DNA of 16,084 bases from an uncultured Lachnospira sp. (GCA_934358235.1 CAKRKK010000033.1:1-16084); one strand, 5' to 3'; positions 1 through 7,333 are shown, counted from the stretch's first letter. Notes: generated by a model from the sequence alone, not told the origin. A program made the numbers and translations.

Positions 1-575
1 GCTTTAAGCATCTTAAAATATTCTTCGTGCTCATCAACAGTTCCAATGCTTCGGCCGTCCACCTGAAGAGCAGATTGTGTTGTGAGTCTGATAAGGTACA
101 TAAGCCTCTGGAACATATGGTTGATTTCTTCATTCTCTATATAGTTTACAAGAAGAAGATGAAATTCGTGATCGTAATTGATAAAGCTTTCGTAATCATC
201 ATCAAGCTTAATAGCTTCCTTTTGCTTGTTAAGGATTTCCTCAAGCTTTTCGATAGTTCTCTGACCTTTTGGTGTGTTATATTCATTAGCAAGGCATTGT
301 GTGCAGAAGCCCTCTATGGCACATCTTATCTGGATAGTTTCCTTCATATCCTTCTGACTTAGTTGTCTTATCCTGAAGCCCTTGCTTGGAATAACTGTTA
401 TATAACCATCCTGGCTGAGGCACTGTAGAGCCTCACGCATAGGCGTCCGGGATATACCTAGTTCTTTGGATAACTTAGTTTCTGAGTAAAGAGTATTAGC
501 ATCCAGCTTGTGGGTAAGAATAAGATTCTTGATATAGTTATAAGCCTCAAGCTGTAATGATGACATAAGCTGCAT
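1..575 (-). CDS. GntR-family transcriptional regulator with FCD ligand domain (3' end outside window)
   Basis: Partial gene: 191 codons are visible and the reading frame leaves the window at base 1 without a stop. The start ATG (575-573) follows a GGAGG at 585-581. A second in-frame ATG at 566 is less well spaced. Residues ~5-70 form a winged helix-turn-helix of GntR type, with the recognition segment SKELGISRTPMREALQCL and the wing GYITVIPSKGF. From ~75 onward is an all-helical FCD (FadR C-terminal) domain; DHEFHLLL carries the Asp and first His usually used for metal or carboxylate binding. Family members sense organic acids and sugar acids (FadR, UxuR, ExuR, LldR types) and repress nearby operons. 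The upstream GGTATACC dyad and the kdgK gene elsewhere in the window suggest a sugar-acid effector. That is inference, because the neighbouring target genes lie outside the window. Confidence 0.9.
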   Translation of the reverse strand, partial: MQLMSSLQLEAYNYIKNLILTHKLDANTLYSETKLSKELGISRTPMREALQCLSQDGYITVIPSKGFRIRQLSQKDMKETIQIRCAIEGFCTQCLANEYNTPKGQRTIEKLEEILNKQKEAIKLDDDYESFINYDHEFHLLLVNYIENEEINHMFQRLMYLIRLTTQSALQVDGRSIGTVDEHEEYFKMLK

Positions 576-630
576 ATATTCCTCCGTTGTATAAATACCT
601 GAATAATAGTTACGTTTATAGTATATCCAT

Positions 631-659
631 ATAATAGTTGATAATTGATGTCAGGTCAA
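631..659 (-). promoter_or_regulatory. Sigma-A promoter of the GntR regulator gene
   Basis: On the minus strand TTGACC (659-654), a 17-base spacer and TATTAT (636-631) form a near-consensus vegetative promoter. It would start transcription around 625, leaving a leader of about 50 bases before the ATG at 575. Confidence 0.7.
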
Positions 660-671
660 TTAAATTAATAT

Positions 672-700
672 AAAATCGGTATACCGGTATGCATAATTTT
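672..700. promoter_or_regulatory. Candidate regulator operator: GGTATACC/ATACCGGTAT dyad
   Basis: Two overlapping perfect 10-base palindromes, CGGTATACCG (677-686) and ATACCGGTAT (681-690), are flanked by AAAAT (672-676) and ATTTT (696-700). The GGTATACC core is the one known for E. coli ExuR/UxuR-type GntR/FCD operators, and GGTATA repeats are bound by NanR. It lies just upstream of the promoter of the GntR/FCD gene, so autoregulation is plausible but unproven. Confidence 0.45.
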
Positions 701-702
701 AA

Positions 703-725
703 GTACAATAATACAATTATAGTAC
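703..725. repeat. Inverted repeat between the gntR-type gene and rplY
   Basis: GTACAATAAT (703-712) and ATTATAGTAC (716-725) are 10-base arms with one mismatch and a 3-base loop. It could be a second operator site or chance in AT-rich DNA. It differs from the neighbouring GGTATACC dyad. Confidence 0.3.
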
Positions 726-775
726 ATTGCGTCGGATAAAGCTGCACAAATATAACCTGATTAAAAAATGTAAAT

Positions 776-809
776 TTGGTTAATCTGTTTTTGCATAAGG
801 GACTATAAT
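776..809 (+). promoter_or_regulatory. Possible promoter of rplY
   Basis: A perfect TATAAT (804-809) lies about 90 bases before the rplY start. The best -35 candidates are poor: TTAATC at 780-785 with an 18-base spacer, or TTGGTT at 776-781 with a 22-base spacer. Only the -10 box is convincing. Confidence 0.35.
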
Positions 810-897
810 ACAAACCGTAAAAAGAAATAGATAAACTTAACATCACCTCTTTGTTGAAGGCTTGCTAAGCTAATCAGATTTTTGGAGGAAAAGATAA

Positions 898-1494
898 ATG
901 AATACTTTAAAAGCTGAAAAAAGAAGCATGAATGACAAAGCAAAGAAATTAAGAAGAGAAGGTTATGTAACTGGTAATGTATTTGGCAGAAGCCTTGCAG
1001 AATCAATTCCAGTACAGATTGAGAAAAAGGAAGCAGAAAAGTTCCTTTCAGTTTGTGGTAAAGGTAGTGAAGCACAGCTTTCTTTGGAAGGACAGCAGTA
1101 TGATGTTCTTGTAAAGGAGGTAGATTATGATCCTATTAAAAGACAGACCTTAGAGATTGATTTCCAGGTACTTACTGAGGGCGAGAAGGTTCGTTCAGTA
1201 GCAGAAATCGTACTTGTTAATCATGAGCTTGTTCAGGGTGTACTTGAACAGCATATGGAAGAGATTCCATATAAGGCAGTTAAGTCTGCACTTGTTGAGA
1301 AGGTCAGTATAGATGTTGGCAGCCTTAAGCCAGGTGACAGCCTGAAGGTTGAAGATCTTGATATAGCTAAGGATAAGGATGTTTCAATCTCTCCTGATGT
1401 ATTAGAGAAGGTTGTTGTAAGTGTAACAGAGCAGACATATGCAGAAGCCGAGGCTGATGATACAGAGACTGCTACAGAAGGTGCTGAGGGATAA
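898..1494 (+). CDS. rplY: 50S ribosomal protein L25 / general stress protein CTC
   Basis: 198-residue protein. Residues ~1-90 match the L25 5S-rRNA-binding domain: N-terminal LKAEKRSMNDKAKKLRREG, then a beta-barrel including VLVKEVDYDPIKRQTLEIDF. Residues ~95-180 form the second beta domain of the long TL5/CTC form found in Firmicutes and Thermus but absent from the short E. coli L25. The C-terminal 20 residues are an acidic, low-complexity Ala/Glu/Asp/Thr tail. The protein binds 5S rRNA in the large ribosomal subunit; in Bacillus the CTC form is stress-induced. A GGAGG at 884-888, nine bases before ATG, fixes the start. It is a single-gene unit with its own terminator, divergent from the GntR regulator. 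Confidence 0.95.
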   Translation: MNTLKAEKRSMNDKAKKLRREGYVTGNVFGRSLAESIPVQIEKKEAEKFLSVCGKGSEAQLSLEGQQYDVLVKEVDYDPIKRQTLEIDFQVLTEGEKVRSVAEIVLVNHELVQGVLEQHMEEIPYKAVKSALVEKVSIDVGSLKPGDSLKVEDLDIAKDKDVSISPDVLEKVVVSVTEQTYAEAEADDTETATEGAEG

Positions 1495-1519
1495 TATATA
1501 ATAATACTTAAGCGATTGT

Positions 1520-1563
1520 GGGATTTCAGGGCACATTTAAGGTGTACTGGAATCCCTTTATTC
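1520..1563 (+). terminator. Rho-independent terminator after rplY
   Basis: GGGATT (1520-1525) pairs with AATCCC (1551-1556). The stem continues inward through CAG/CTG (1527-1529/1547-1549) and GCAC/GTGT-type pairs, with one internal mismatch. A T-rich stretch (TTTATTC) follows. It lies 25 bases after the rplY stop. Confidence 0.75.
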
Positions 1564-1652
1564 ATAGTTCTATTCATATCTATATTTTATCTGTATTTCA
1601 TCTCTATTTCATCTCTATTTTACGTCTATATTTCGTGTCTATATTTATCCTT
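1558..1652. repeat. Degenerate pyrimidine-rich tandem repeat, ~11-13-base unit, ~7 copies
   Basis: Successive units read approximately TTCATATCTATA, TTTTATCTGTA, TTTCATCTCTA, TTTCATCTCTA, TTTTACGTCTATA, TTTCGTGTCTATA. All are variants of TTTCATCTCTA, and two adjacent copies are identical. No long reading frame follows the period. It lies between the rplY terminator and the chemoreceptor gene. Confidence 0.7.
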
Positions 1653-1711
1653 TTTTGTTGAATTTTGCCGCTGTTCGATATATACTATATGTATGTGTCA
1701 AGAATAGCTGC

Positions 1712-1746
1712 CCTTCATATATAAGATAGGCATTCTATATGAAAGG
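1712..1746. repeat. Inverted repeat in the leader region of the PilZ chemoreceptor gene
   Basis: CCTTCATATA (1712-1721) pairs with TATATGAAAGG (1736-1746) with one bulged base and a 14-base loop. No T-run follows, so it is not an obvious terminator. It lies about 140 bases before the next start codon. Confidence 0.35.
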
Positions 1747-1804
1747 ACAACTATTATAACGTAGCTTAGTGAGTTTAATTAAATATTATGGCATAAGCTC
1801 AGTA

Positions 1805-1848
1805 TGGCTGTTTCAATATATATGCTTGTATAATAGTTATTGAAGCAG
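1805..1848 (+). promoter_or_regulatory. Candidate promoter embedded in an 11-base dyad upstream of the PilZ chemoreceptor
   Basis: TATAAT (1829-1834), with a weak -35 TGGCTG (1805-1810) at 18 bases, lies inside an inverted repeat. The left arm is CTGTTTCAATA (1808-1818) and the right arm TATTGAAGCAG (1838-1848), matching at 10 of 11 positions and 19 bases apart. The arrangement resembles an operator overlapping a promoter. Transcription would start near 1841. No sigma-28-type motility promoter is visible here. Confidence 0.4.
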
Positions 1849-1886
1849 ACCTGCTATATAATAATTGTTGAAGGTAGGTATTGTGT

Positions 1887-4001
1887 ATGAGTAAAGCATA
1901 TGATGCAGAGGCGTTTAAAGCAAGGGCAAATATTAAGACAAGGAATGTGTGGTTCCTGCTTAATATGTTGCTTACAGCACAGTATTGTTCTAATGTTACC
2001 AAGGGAACATATGATCAGAAATATATTGTGCCATTCCTGGCGTTATGCTGGGTTCCGTATATAGCAGGTTCTATATACCTTAAAGTTAAGGGAAAGAATG
2101 CACCGCTTTACAAGAATGCAATAAGTATTGGATATGGTATATTCTATGGATATATAGTGTGTACAAGTCAGACAATGCTTTCATTTGCATATATATTCCC
2201 AGTAGCAAGTATGATTATTCTGTTTAAGGACAGAAAGTTTATATTGCAGTGTGGTATTGCTAATGTAGCTATACTTGTTTTAGCTTCAGTTCACAGATAT
2301 ATGTCTGGTATGAATACAATGACCGATATAGATAATTATATGCTGCAGATATCCTGTATAATATTGAGTTATGTGTGCTATGTTATGTCAATTAATCATC
2401 TGAATCTTTCAGATGGAGCACTTACAGATTCTATTAAGGATGACCTTGACAGAGTTGTTAAGACAGTTGAACAGGTTAAGGATTCCAGCAATATGATTGT
2501 GGATGGAATTACAGTTGTACGTGAGCTTGAGGAAGAGAACAAGCAGGGTGCCAACTTTGTAGTATCAAGTATGGAGGAGTTATCAAGAAATAATGATATT
2601 CTTCGTGACAGAACAGATTCATCAACAGATATGACAACGAAGATTAACAATCAGGTAGAAAATGTGGCTTCACTCATCAATGATGTTGTAAAGCTTGTAA
2701 GTGAGTCGGTGGAGCATACAGATACAAGCTCGAAGGAGCTTGCAGAGGTTGTTGAGAGTACTAATACAATGGCAAGATTATCTGGTGATGTAGACGATAT
2801 ACTTCGTGAATTCCAGCAGGAGTTTGAGAAGGTTAAGGCAGAAACAGGAACTATTGAAGAGATTAACTCACAGACTAATCTTCTTGCACTTAATGCATCA
2901 ATAGAAGCAGCAAGAGCCGGTGAAGCAGGAAAAGGCTTTGCAGTTGTAGCTGATGAAATAAGAAACCTAAGTGATGAAACCCAGGAATCATCAGACAGAA
3001 TTATGACAGCATTAAATCATCTTGGTGACACATCAGGCAGAATGCTTGAAGCAGTTACAAGGATACTTTCACTTATACAGGATACACAGGGAAAGATAGT
3101 AAATGTTAACGAAAGTGTGTCAGGTATAGCACAGGATTCTACACAGATAGGACAGCATATTGGTGTAGTAGATTCGGCTATGCAGGAGGTTGAAAGCTCT
3201 AACCGTAACATGGTCGATAATATGAAACAGATTGAAAGCGTTATGCAGGTAATAAACGATTGTATAAAGAATGCAGATGACAGCACAAGAATTATGCTTA
3301 GTAAGTATGGTGAATCAGCACGCAATGTCAATAAGATTGAAAGTGTTGTCGGATCCATGATGGAAAAGCTGGGAATTGGTGGCTTTATGGGTATTCAGGA
3401 TATTAAGCCGGGAATGAGATGCTCTGTAAGACAGCTTATATCTGGAAAGGATACCAACAAGCTATATAGTGGAGAAATAATTACTCAGAAGCAGGGTGCC
3501 CTGTATGTAAGGTTTGACAATGAGGATATTGATGTTAACAATGCCTCATTGAGATTCGAGATAGAGATTGTAGCAGGTAATGTACTTTACCGCTGGACAG
3601 ATGTATCAGCTAAGAGAGCAACAGAGTATAAGGAAGATGTATGCAGACTTGAGGTGTCAACGCTTCCAAGCATAGTTAACAGAAGAAAGTACACAAGAAT
3701 GCCAATCCATAATGAATGTTCAATCGTATTTGCTGATAGTGCGGAAACTACATTTACAGGAAATATGGTTAATATAAGTGCTAATGGCTTTGCATTTATG
3801 ACAAAGGCAACTGAGTTTTCTGAATGTAATGGAAGGAATCTTATTGTAAGTATTCCGGACTTCCCGATAGAACAGGGAAAGCTGCTTGAAGGTGTAGTAA
3901 TAAGAAGTACAGATAGCGATGGCAGCTATATAGTAGGCTGCCGTATGCCTTCAGATAGTGTAGAGATAGGTAATTACGTCAATAAAAGCTATAAAGAGTA
4001 A
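1887..4001 (+). CDS. Membrane methyl-accepting chemotaxis protein with C-terminal YcgR-like PilZ module
   Basis: 704-residue protein read from ATG 1887, preceded by AAGGTAGG at 8 bases; an in-frame TTG two codons earlier is less likely. Residues ~19-170 hold about six hydrophobic helices (e.g. 19-35, 46-66, 77-95, 98-113, 120-137, 151-170) and no large extracellular domain. Residues ~180-495 are a cytoplasmic coiled coil. Its hairpin tip, [20 protein letters not shown] (325-344) continuing to [14 protein letters not shown] (348-361), is the CheA/CheW-contact region of chemoreceptors. Residues ~502-595 look like a YcgR N-terminal (PilZN-type) beta domain. Residues ~597-695 are a PilZ domain with both c-di-GMP motifs, RKYTR (600-604, RxxxR) and NISANG (629-634, NxSxxG). 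The protein probably feeds c-di-GMP levels, plus a membrane signal, into the chemotaxis kinase array. It is monocistronic, followed by a strong terminator. No HAMP domain is apparent. The domain reading is firm; the signal it senses is unknown. Confidence 0.93.
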   Translation: MSKAYDAEAFKARANIKTRNVWFLLNMLLTAQYCSNVTKGTYDQKYIVPFLALCWVPYIAGSIYLKVKGKNAPLYKNAISIGYGIFYGYIVCTSQTMLSFAYIFPVASMIILFKDRKFILQCGIANVAILVLASVHRYMSGMNTMTDIDNYMLQISCIILSYVCYVMSINHLNLSDGALTDSIKDDLDRVVKTVEQVKDSSNMIVDGITVVRELEEENKQGANFVVSSMEELSRNNDILRDRTDSSTDMTTKINNQVENVASLINDVVKLVSESVEHTDTSSKELAEVVESTNTMARLSGDVDDILREFQQEFEKVKAETGTIEEINSQTNLLALNASIEAARAGEAGKGFAVVADEIRNLSDETQESSDRIMTALNHLGDTSGRMLEAVTRILSLIQDTQGKIVNVNESVSGIAQDSTQIGQHIGVVDSAMQEVESSNRNMVDNMKQIESVMQVINDCIKNADDSTRIMLSKYGESARNVNKIESVVGSMMEKLGIGGFMGIQDIKPGMRCSVRQLISGKDTNKLYSGEIITQKQGALYVRFDNEDIDVNNASLRFEIEIVAGNVLYRWTDVSAKRATEYKEDVCRLEVSTLPSIVNRRKYTRMPIHNECSIVFADSAETTFTGNMVNISANGFAFMTKATEFSECNGRNLIVSIPDFPIEQGKLLEGVVIRSTDSDGSYIVGCRMPSDSVEIGNYVNKSYKE

Positions 4002-4032
4002 TTAACAGTAACAAAAGAAAAGAACTAATTAT

Positions 4033-4087
4033 TATATAGTGATATAAGTGCCAGACTGAACTGGCATTTGTATCACTATATTGTTTT
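4033..4087 (+). terminator. Strong hairpin terminator after the PilZ chemoreceptor
   Basis: An outer stem TATAGTGATA (4035-4044) / TATCACTATA (4071-4080) and an inner stem TGCCAG (4049-4054) / CTGGCA (4061-4066) form a long hairpin. TTGTTTT (4081-4087) follows. It lies about 30 bases after the stop codon. Confidence 0.8.
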
Positions 4088-4181
4088 ATAGGAACAATTA
4101 TTCATTATAAAGGTTTAAAAAAAATACATGAATATATATAAAATGTAAGCTGCCCGTAATGTTTTAAACGTATTATAGTAA

Positions 4182-4210
4182 TACATTATGGGGAATATTA
4201 GTATTATAAT
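4182..4210 (+). promoter_or_regulatory. Possible promoter of the SGNH hydrolase pair
   Basis: TATAAT (4205-4210) has a poor -35 TACATT (4182-4187) at exactly 17 bases. A small dyad, GTATTA/TAATAC, overlaps the -35 side. Transcription from here gives a leader of about 85 bases that contains the dyad at 4250-4278. Confidence 0.4.
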
Positions 4211-4249
4211 GATTATCAGTAAAAAGATTAAATTATATATTAGTATTCA

Positions 4250-4278
4250 ATCAGGAACCGATGTATACCGTTTCTGAT
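4250..4278. promoter_or_regulatory. Dyad/hairpin in the leader of the first SGNH gene
   Basis: ATCAGGAACCG (4250-4260) and CCGTTTCTGAT (4268-4278) pair over 11 positions, with one mismatch and one G-T wobble, across a 7-base loop. The repeat ends 26 bases before the ATG. There is no U-run. It could be an operator or an RNA element acting on translation, since the gene's ribosome binding site is weak. Confidence 0.45.
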
Positions 4279-4304
4279 ATCATATATGGAAAGCAGATGG
4301 TTAA

Positions 4305-5492
4305 ATGAAGGAAGGTAAGAAAAATAATAGATTATTATTTGGAATAAGAGGCATATTAATTGTTTTAATGTGTCTTGTAGTTATGAGTGTTATAGTACTG
4401 GCAGGCAGAAGCCATATTAATGCACATAAAAATAGTGAAAGGGCAACTGAATATAATGAGAGTGATGTCATACCGGATGAGGACGAGGAGGCATACGAAC
4501 TTCCTCCGAGAGTGATGGATTCTACAGTTGTACCATATGATGGTGCCAAAAGAGCAATATCCTGCTGGGGAGATTCTATGATGTTTGGTGTAGGTGCTGG
4601 TGAAGCTTATATATCTGGAAGCGAAGAAATGTTTGATATTTCAGGCTGGACAACACCACAGACACTTGAATATATGACTGGGATTAAGGTGTATAATCTT
4701 GGCGTTTCAGGAGAAACCTCAAGCGAGATTGCACTTCGTCAGGGTGGAATAAAGATGTATGCAGCCAATACCTTTGAGGTTGGTTATGATGATAGCGTGG
4801 AAGTAAGTATTGTAGATGAATATGATAATCCGGTATATATGGCAGACTTTAGTGCGTATGGCTATGTTGAACCAGAGGAATCAGATATTGTCTACATTAA
4901 TGATGATATGTTTAAAATAACAGGAACTGAGGAAAGCGGCTTATATATATGCCGCTATTCTCCAGAACCGGTCAGCTATGACGCATTTACAACAGTATAT
5001 GAGGGAACACAGATAACCACTAAGGCAGCATATGAGAGAAAGGAAGATATTCTTATTCTTGAAATAGGCAGTAATGGAGGCTGGGATAATTATAGACAGC
5101 TTATAAGCCAGTATGATGCAATGATACAGAATGCTGAGTGTGATTATTATATAATAGTGGGGGATACTGATGATCCGGGAACCTCAATAGCAGATACCAC
5201 GCAGGGATTCCGAAATGAGGATGGAACGTATATAGGAGTAGGTGATACGGCATGGGAGGCGACCTTAAGGGAGGCTTATGGAGAACATTTTATCAATATG
5301 AGAACATATCTTATTGAAAATGGATTGTCAGATGTAGGTTTAAGAGCAACTAAGGGAGATTACAGAGGTTTCAGGCGTGGTAGAATATCAAAACAGCTAA
5401 GATCAGACTGGACACATTTTAACTCATATGGTTATTATGCGAAGGGACTGGCAATATATGCAAAGGGTGTTGAGCTGGGATATTGGAATTAA
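4305..5492 (+). CDS. Membrane-anchored extracellular SGNH/GDSL-family hydrolase (paralogue 1)
   Basis: 395-residue protein. Residues ~13-33 are a single hydrophobic anchor after a Lys/Arg-rich start, so the rest should be extracytoplasmic. An acidic linker (~44-66) precedes the hydrolase domain. The SGNH blocks are visible: GDSMMFG with catalytic Ser91 (block I), NLGVSGETS around 131-139 (block II), EIGSNGGW with Asn257 (block III) and DWTHFN with Asp368/His371 (block V). A beta-rich insert (~155-235) separates blocks II and III. The family contains esterases, carbohydrate deacetylases and lipases; the substrate cannot be told. Only a weak AGATGG/GGAAAG ribosome binding site precedes ATG 4305, and no better in-frame start exists before the anchor. 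The gene lies 50 bases before its longer paralogue and probably shares a transcript with it. Confidence 0.85.
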   Translation: MKEGKKNNRLLFGIRGILIVLMCLVVMSVIVLAGRSHINAHKNSERATEYNESDVIPDEDEEAYELPPRVMDSTVVPYDGAKRAISCWGDSMMFGVGAGEAYISGSEEMFDISGWTTPQTLEYMTGIKVYNLGVSGETSSEIALRQGGIKMYAANTFEVGYDDSVEVSIVDEYDNPVYMADFSAYGYVEPEESDIVYINDDMFKITGTEESGLYICRYSPEPVSYDAFTTVYEGTQITTKAAYERKEDILILEIGSNGGWDNYRQLISQYDAMIQNAECDYYIIVGDTDDPGTSIADTTQGFRNEDGTYIGVGDTAWEATLREAYGEHFINMRTYLIENGLSDVGLRATKGDYRGFRRGRISKQLRSDWTHFNSYGYYAKGLAIYAKGVELGYWN

Positions 5493-5542
5493 CTGCTGGT
5501 GATAGCTGAATTCCCTTAATGGAAGCAAAGGAGGAAAAGTGG

Positions 5543-7270
5543 ATGAAAAGAGGAAAACGCTTTATTAGCATAATCAGAAATAATAAAAAAGCGTTGATAT
5601 CTGTGGTTGTAATAGTGTTATTAATAGTGTTTAGTGCGGCATCAGTTATATGTGTTCAGAGTATAAGAAAGCACAGAAAAAGCGGCACACAGGAGGAAAC
5701 GGATATTCAGGTCATGAATATGACACAGGAGCTTACAACGCAGGAGGAAACAGAAGAGGAAACAGAAGAGGAAACAACTGAGGAGGAGTCCGAAGAAATT
5801 GAAGAAACAGAGGTTGAACAATTCTTTGAAAATGAAGTTTCGACAGAGAATCAGGAGGCTTTAGAGCTTCCTACCCGCAGGCTTTCAGCAGAATTTATAC
5901 CATATGATGGAAAATCAAGGCAAATCTCTTACTTTGGAGATAGTATGGTGTATGGAATAGGCAGTACAAGCATAGCTGCAGTTGTAGATGGAAGGAATAT
6001 TAATGGCTGGACAGCACCAGATACAATCCAGCATTTTACTGGAATAAGGACTTATAATTTCGGAGTTCCAGGAGAAACCTCTTACGAGATAGCATATAGA
6101 GCTGGTGGTGTAAGGCTTCATACAGACAGAACAGTTACAATAAGTGAAGATGATTCGGCAAATGTAAGGCTCATAGATGAAAGTGGCAATGTATTTACGT
6201 TTGATGATTATAGTGGATATGCCTACGAGGATAATCCTTATTCAAGCTCTATGTATATTAACAATTATCTGTGTTCGGTAGAGAATGCAGGTGACGATGA
6301 GGTGAGAATACAGCTTGTCAGGGGATATGCAGCATACAATATGGAAAAGACAGAGACGGAGGCCGTTGTAATGTCTGTTGATGGTGCTGCAGAGCCAGTA
6401 GTACAGGCTGCTGACGTACAGATACAGCCTGTAGCTGCAGACCAGCCACAAGTACAGCAGATAGAAGCCGGACAACCACAGGCACAGGTACAGCAGGCAG
6501 AAGCCGGACAGCCACAGACGCCAGCGGCTACGCAGGCAACAGGAGGGCAGCCAGTAGCTACACAGGCAACAGACGGACAGCCAGCGGCCACGCAGCCAGC
6601 AGCCACACAGCCAGTAGCTACACAGGCAACAGACGGACAGCCAGCGGCCACGCAGCCAGCAGCCACACAGCCAGCAGCTACACAGCCAGCAGCTACGAAG
6701 ACGCAGCAGGCAACGGCTGCATCGACAGAAGCACCAACACAAGTACCACTTATTGGAAGAGTGGAGATTCCCGAAGGCTCTGCTGCTGAACCTAAGGCAG
6801 CTAGAGATCACAGCCAGAAGGATATTCTTATATTAGAGATAGGAAGCAATGGCGGCTGGGAAAATGATTACCAGACACTTATACTTCAGTATGATAATAT
6901 AATACTTAATGCAGGCTGTGATTATTATATAATTGTAGGAGATACTGATGATCCAGGTACATCAATAGGTGATTACAATCAGGGAGAATATAATGAAGAT
7001 GGTTCTTACATAGGTATCGGTGATACATCGTGGGAGGCTGCATTAAGAGAGGCCTATGGAGAGCATTTTTTCAATACCAGAACCTATATTATACAGAATG
7101 GCCTTAATATATGCGGACTTAAGACAACAACGCAGGATCTTGAGAACTTTAAAAGAGGAAATATATCCAAGCAGTTAAGATATGATTGGACACACTTTAA
7201 TGCATATGGATATTATGTTAAGGGTGTTGGAATATATGAAAAGGGAAAATCACTTGGCTATTGGAGTTAA
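5543..7270 (+). CDS. Membrane-anchored SGNH/GDSL-family hydrolase with acidic stalk and internal Pro/Ala/Thr-rich insert (paralogue 2)
   Basis: 575-residue protein. The start is ATG 5543, eight codons into the longest frame, because AAAGGAGG lies 7 bases before it. A membrane anchor (~17-39) leads to a Glu/Thr-rich stalk (~50-100). The SGNH domain begins near 112: GDSMVYG with Ser134, NFGVPGETS around 172-180, EIGSNGGW with Asn436, DWTHFN with Asp548/His551. The paralogues are nearly identical around blocks III and V, e.g. DYYIIVGDTDDPGTSI in both. Between the block II-III beta insert and block III lies a low-complexity segment (~281-402) of QPAAT-type pentapeptides and QPQ/AEAGQ units, absent from paralogue 1. 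The insert is richer in G and C than the rest of the gene. Such linkers are often O-glycosylated or extended. The pair is probably a tandem duplication working on surface or external polymers; the substrate is unknown. Confidence 0.85.
   Translation: MKRGKRFISIIRNNKKALISVVVIVLLIVFSAASVICVQSIRKHRKSGTQEETDIQVMNMTQELTTQEETEEETEEETTEEESEEIEETEVEQFFENEVSTENQEALELPTRRLSAEFIPYDGKSRQISYFGDSMVYGIGSTSIAAVVDGRNINGWTAPDTIQHFTGIRTYNFGVPGETSYEIAYRAGGVRLHTDRTVTISEDDSANVRLIDESGNVFTFDDYSGYAYEDNPYSSSMYINNYLCSVENAGDDEVRIQLVRGYAAYNMEKTETEAVVMSVDGAAEPVVQAADVQIQPVAADQPQVQQIEAGQPQAQVQQAEAGQPQTPAATQATGGQPVATQATDGQPAATQPAATQPVATQATDGQPAATQPAATQPAATQPAATKTQQATAASTEAPTQVPLIGRVEIPEGSAAEPKAARDHSQKDILILEIGSNGGWENDYQTLILQYDNIILNAGCDYYIIVGDTDDPGTSIGDYNQGEYNEDGSYIGIGDTSWEAALREAYGEHFFNTRTYIIQNGLNICGLKTTTQDLENFKRGNISKQLRYDWTHFNAYGYYVKGVGIYEKGKSLGYWS
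5744..5779 (+). repeat. Short in-frame 12-base tandem repeat coding for the acidic stalk
   Basis: GAGGAAACAGAA occurs at 5744-5755 and 5756-5767, with a partly changed third copy at 5768-5779. It encodes repeated Glu-Glu-Thr-Glu in the stalk of the second SGNH hydrolase. Confidence 0.7.
6389..6748 (+). repeat. Low-complexity coding repeat, including an exact 60-base tandem duplication
   Basis: Bases 6548-6607 are repeated exactly at 6608-6667, and the match runs into a partial third copy from 6668. The 60-base unit encodes 20 residues (QPVATQATDG then QPAATQPAAT) and is built from 15-base subunits coding for QPAAT. Upstream, looser copies of a GQPQ unit occur (6420-6530). The repeat keeps frame, so copy-number changes would alter only linker length. 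Confidence 0.9.
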
Positions 7271-7300
7271 TATTTTGTTGTTATAGTTTGTATACAGATA

Positions 7301-7333
7301 TAATTAATAATATAGATGAAATATTATTAATTA
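7301..7333. promoter_or_regulatory. Perfect 13-base inverted repeat between the SGNH pair and the transporter gene
   Basis: TAATTAATAATAT (7301-7313) and ATATTATTAATTA (7321-7333) are exact inverted copies around a 7-base loop. All bases in the arms are A or T and no U-run follows, so terminator strength would be low. It sits directly before a TATAAT (7339-7344), where an operator for the transporter promoter could lie. Confidence 0.45.

Noticed and set aside
27..362. Plus-strand open frame of 111 codons
   Set aside because: Antisense to the GntR/FCD regulator, whose minus-strand frame has a clear family match. No ribosome binding site.
1495..1886. c-di-GMP riboswitch before the PilZ chemoreceptor gene
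   Set aside because: I looked for the conserved GEMM-type core and a tetraloop-receptor helix in this and the other long leaders and saw none.
5519..5542. Earlier start of the second SGNH gene at ATG 5519
   Set aside because: The AAAGGAGG ribosome binding site lies inside this stretch and points to ATG 5543.
6242..6811. Long minus-strand frames rich in Cys/Leu/Trp or Ala/Cys/Gly
   Set aside because: They are the reverse reading of the QPAAT repeat in the second SGNH gene; the repeat keeps all frames open. No start signals.
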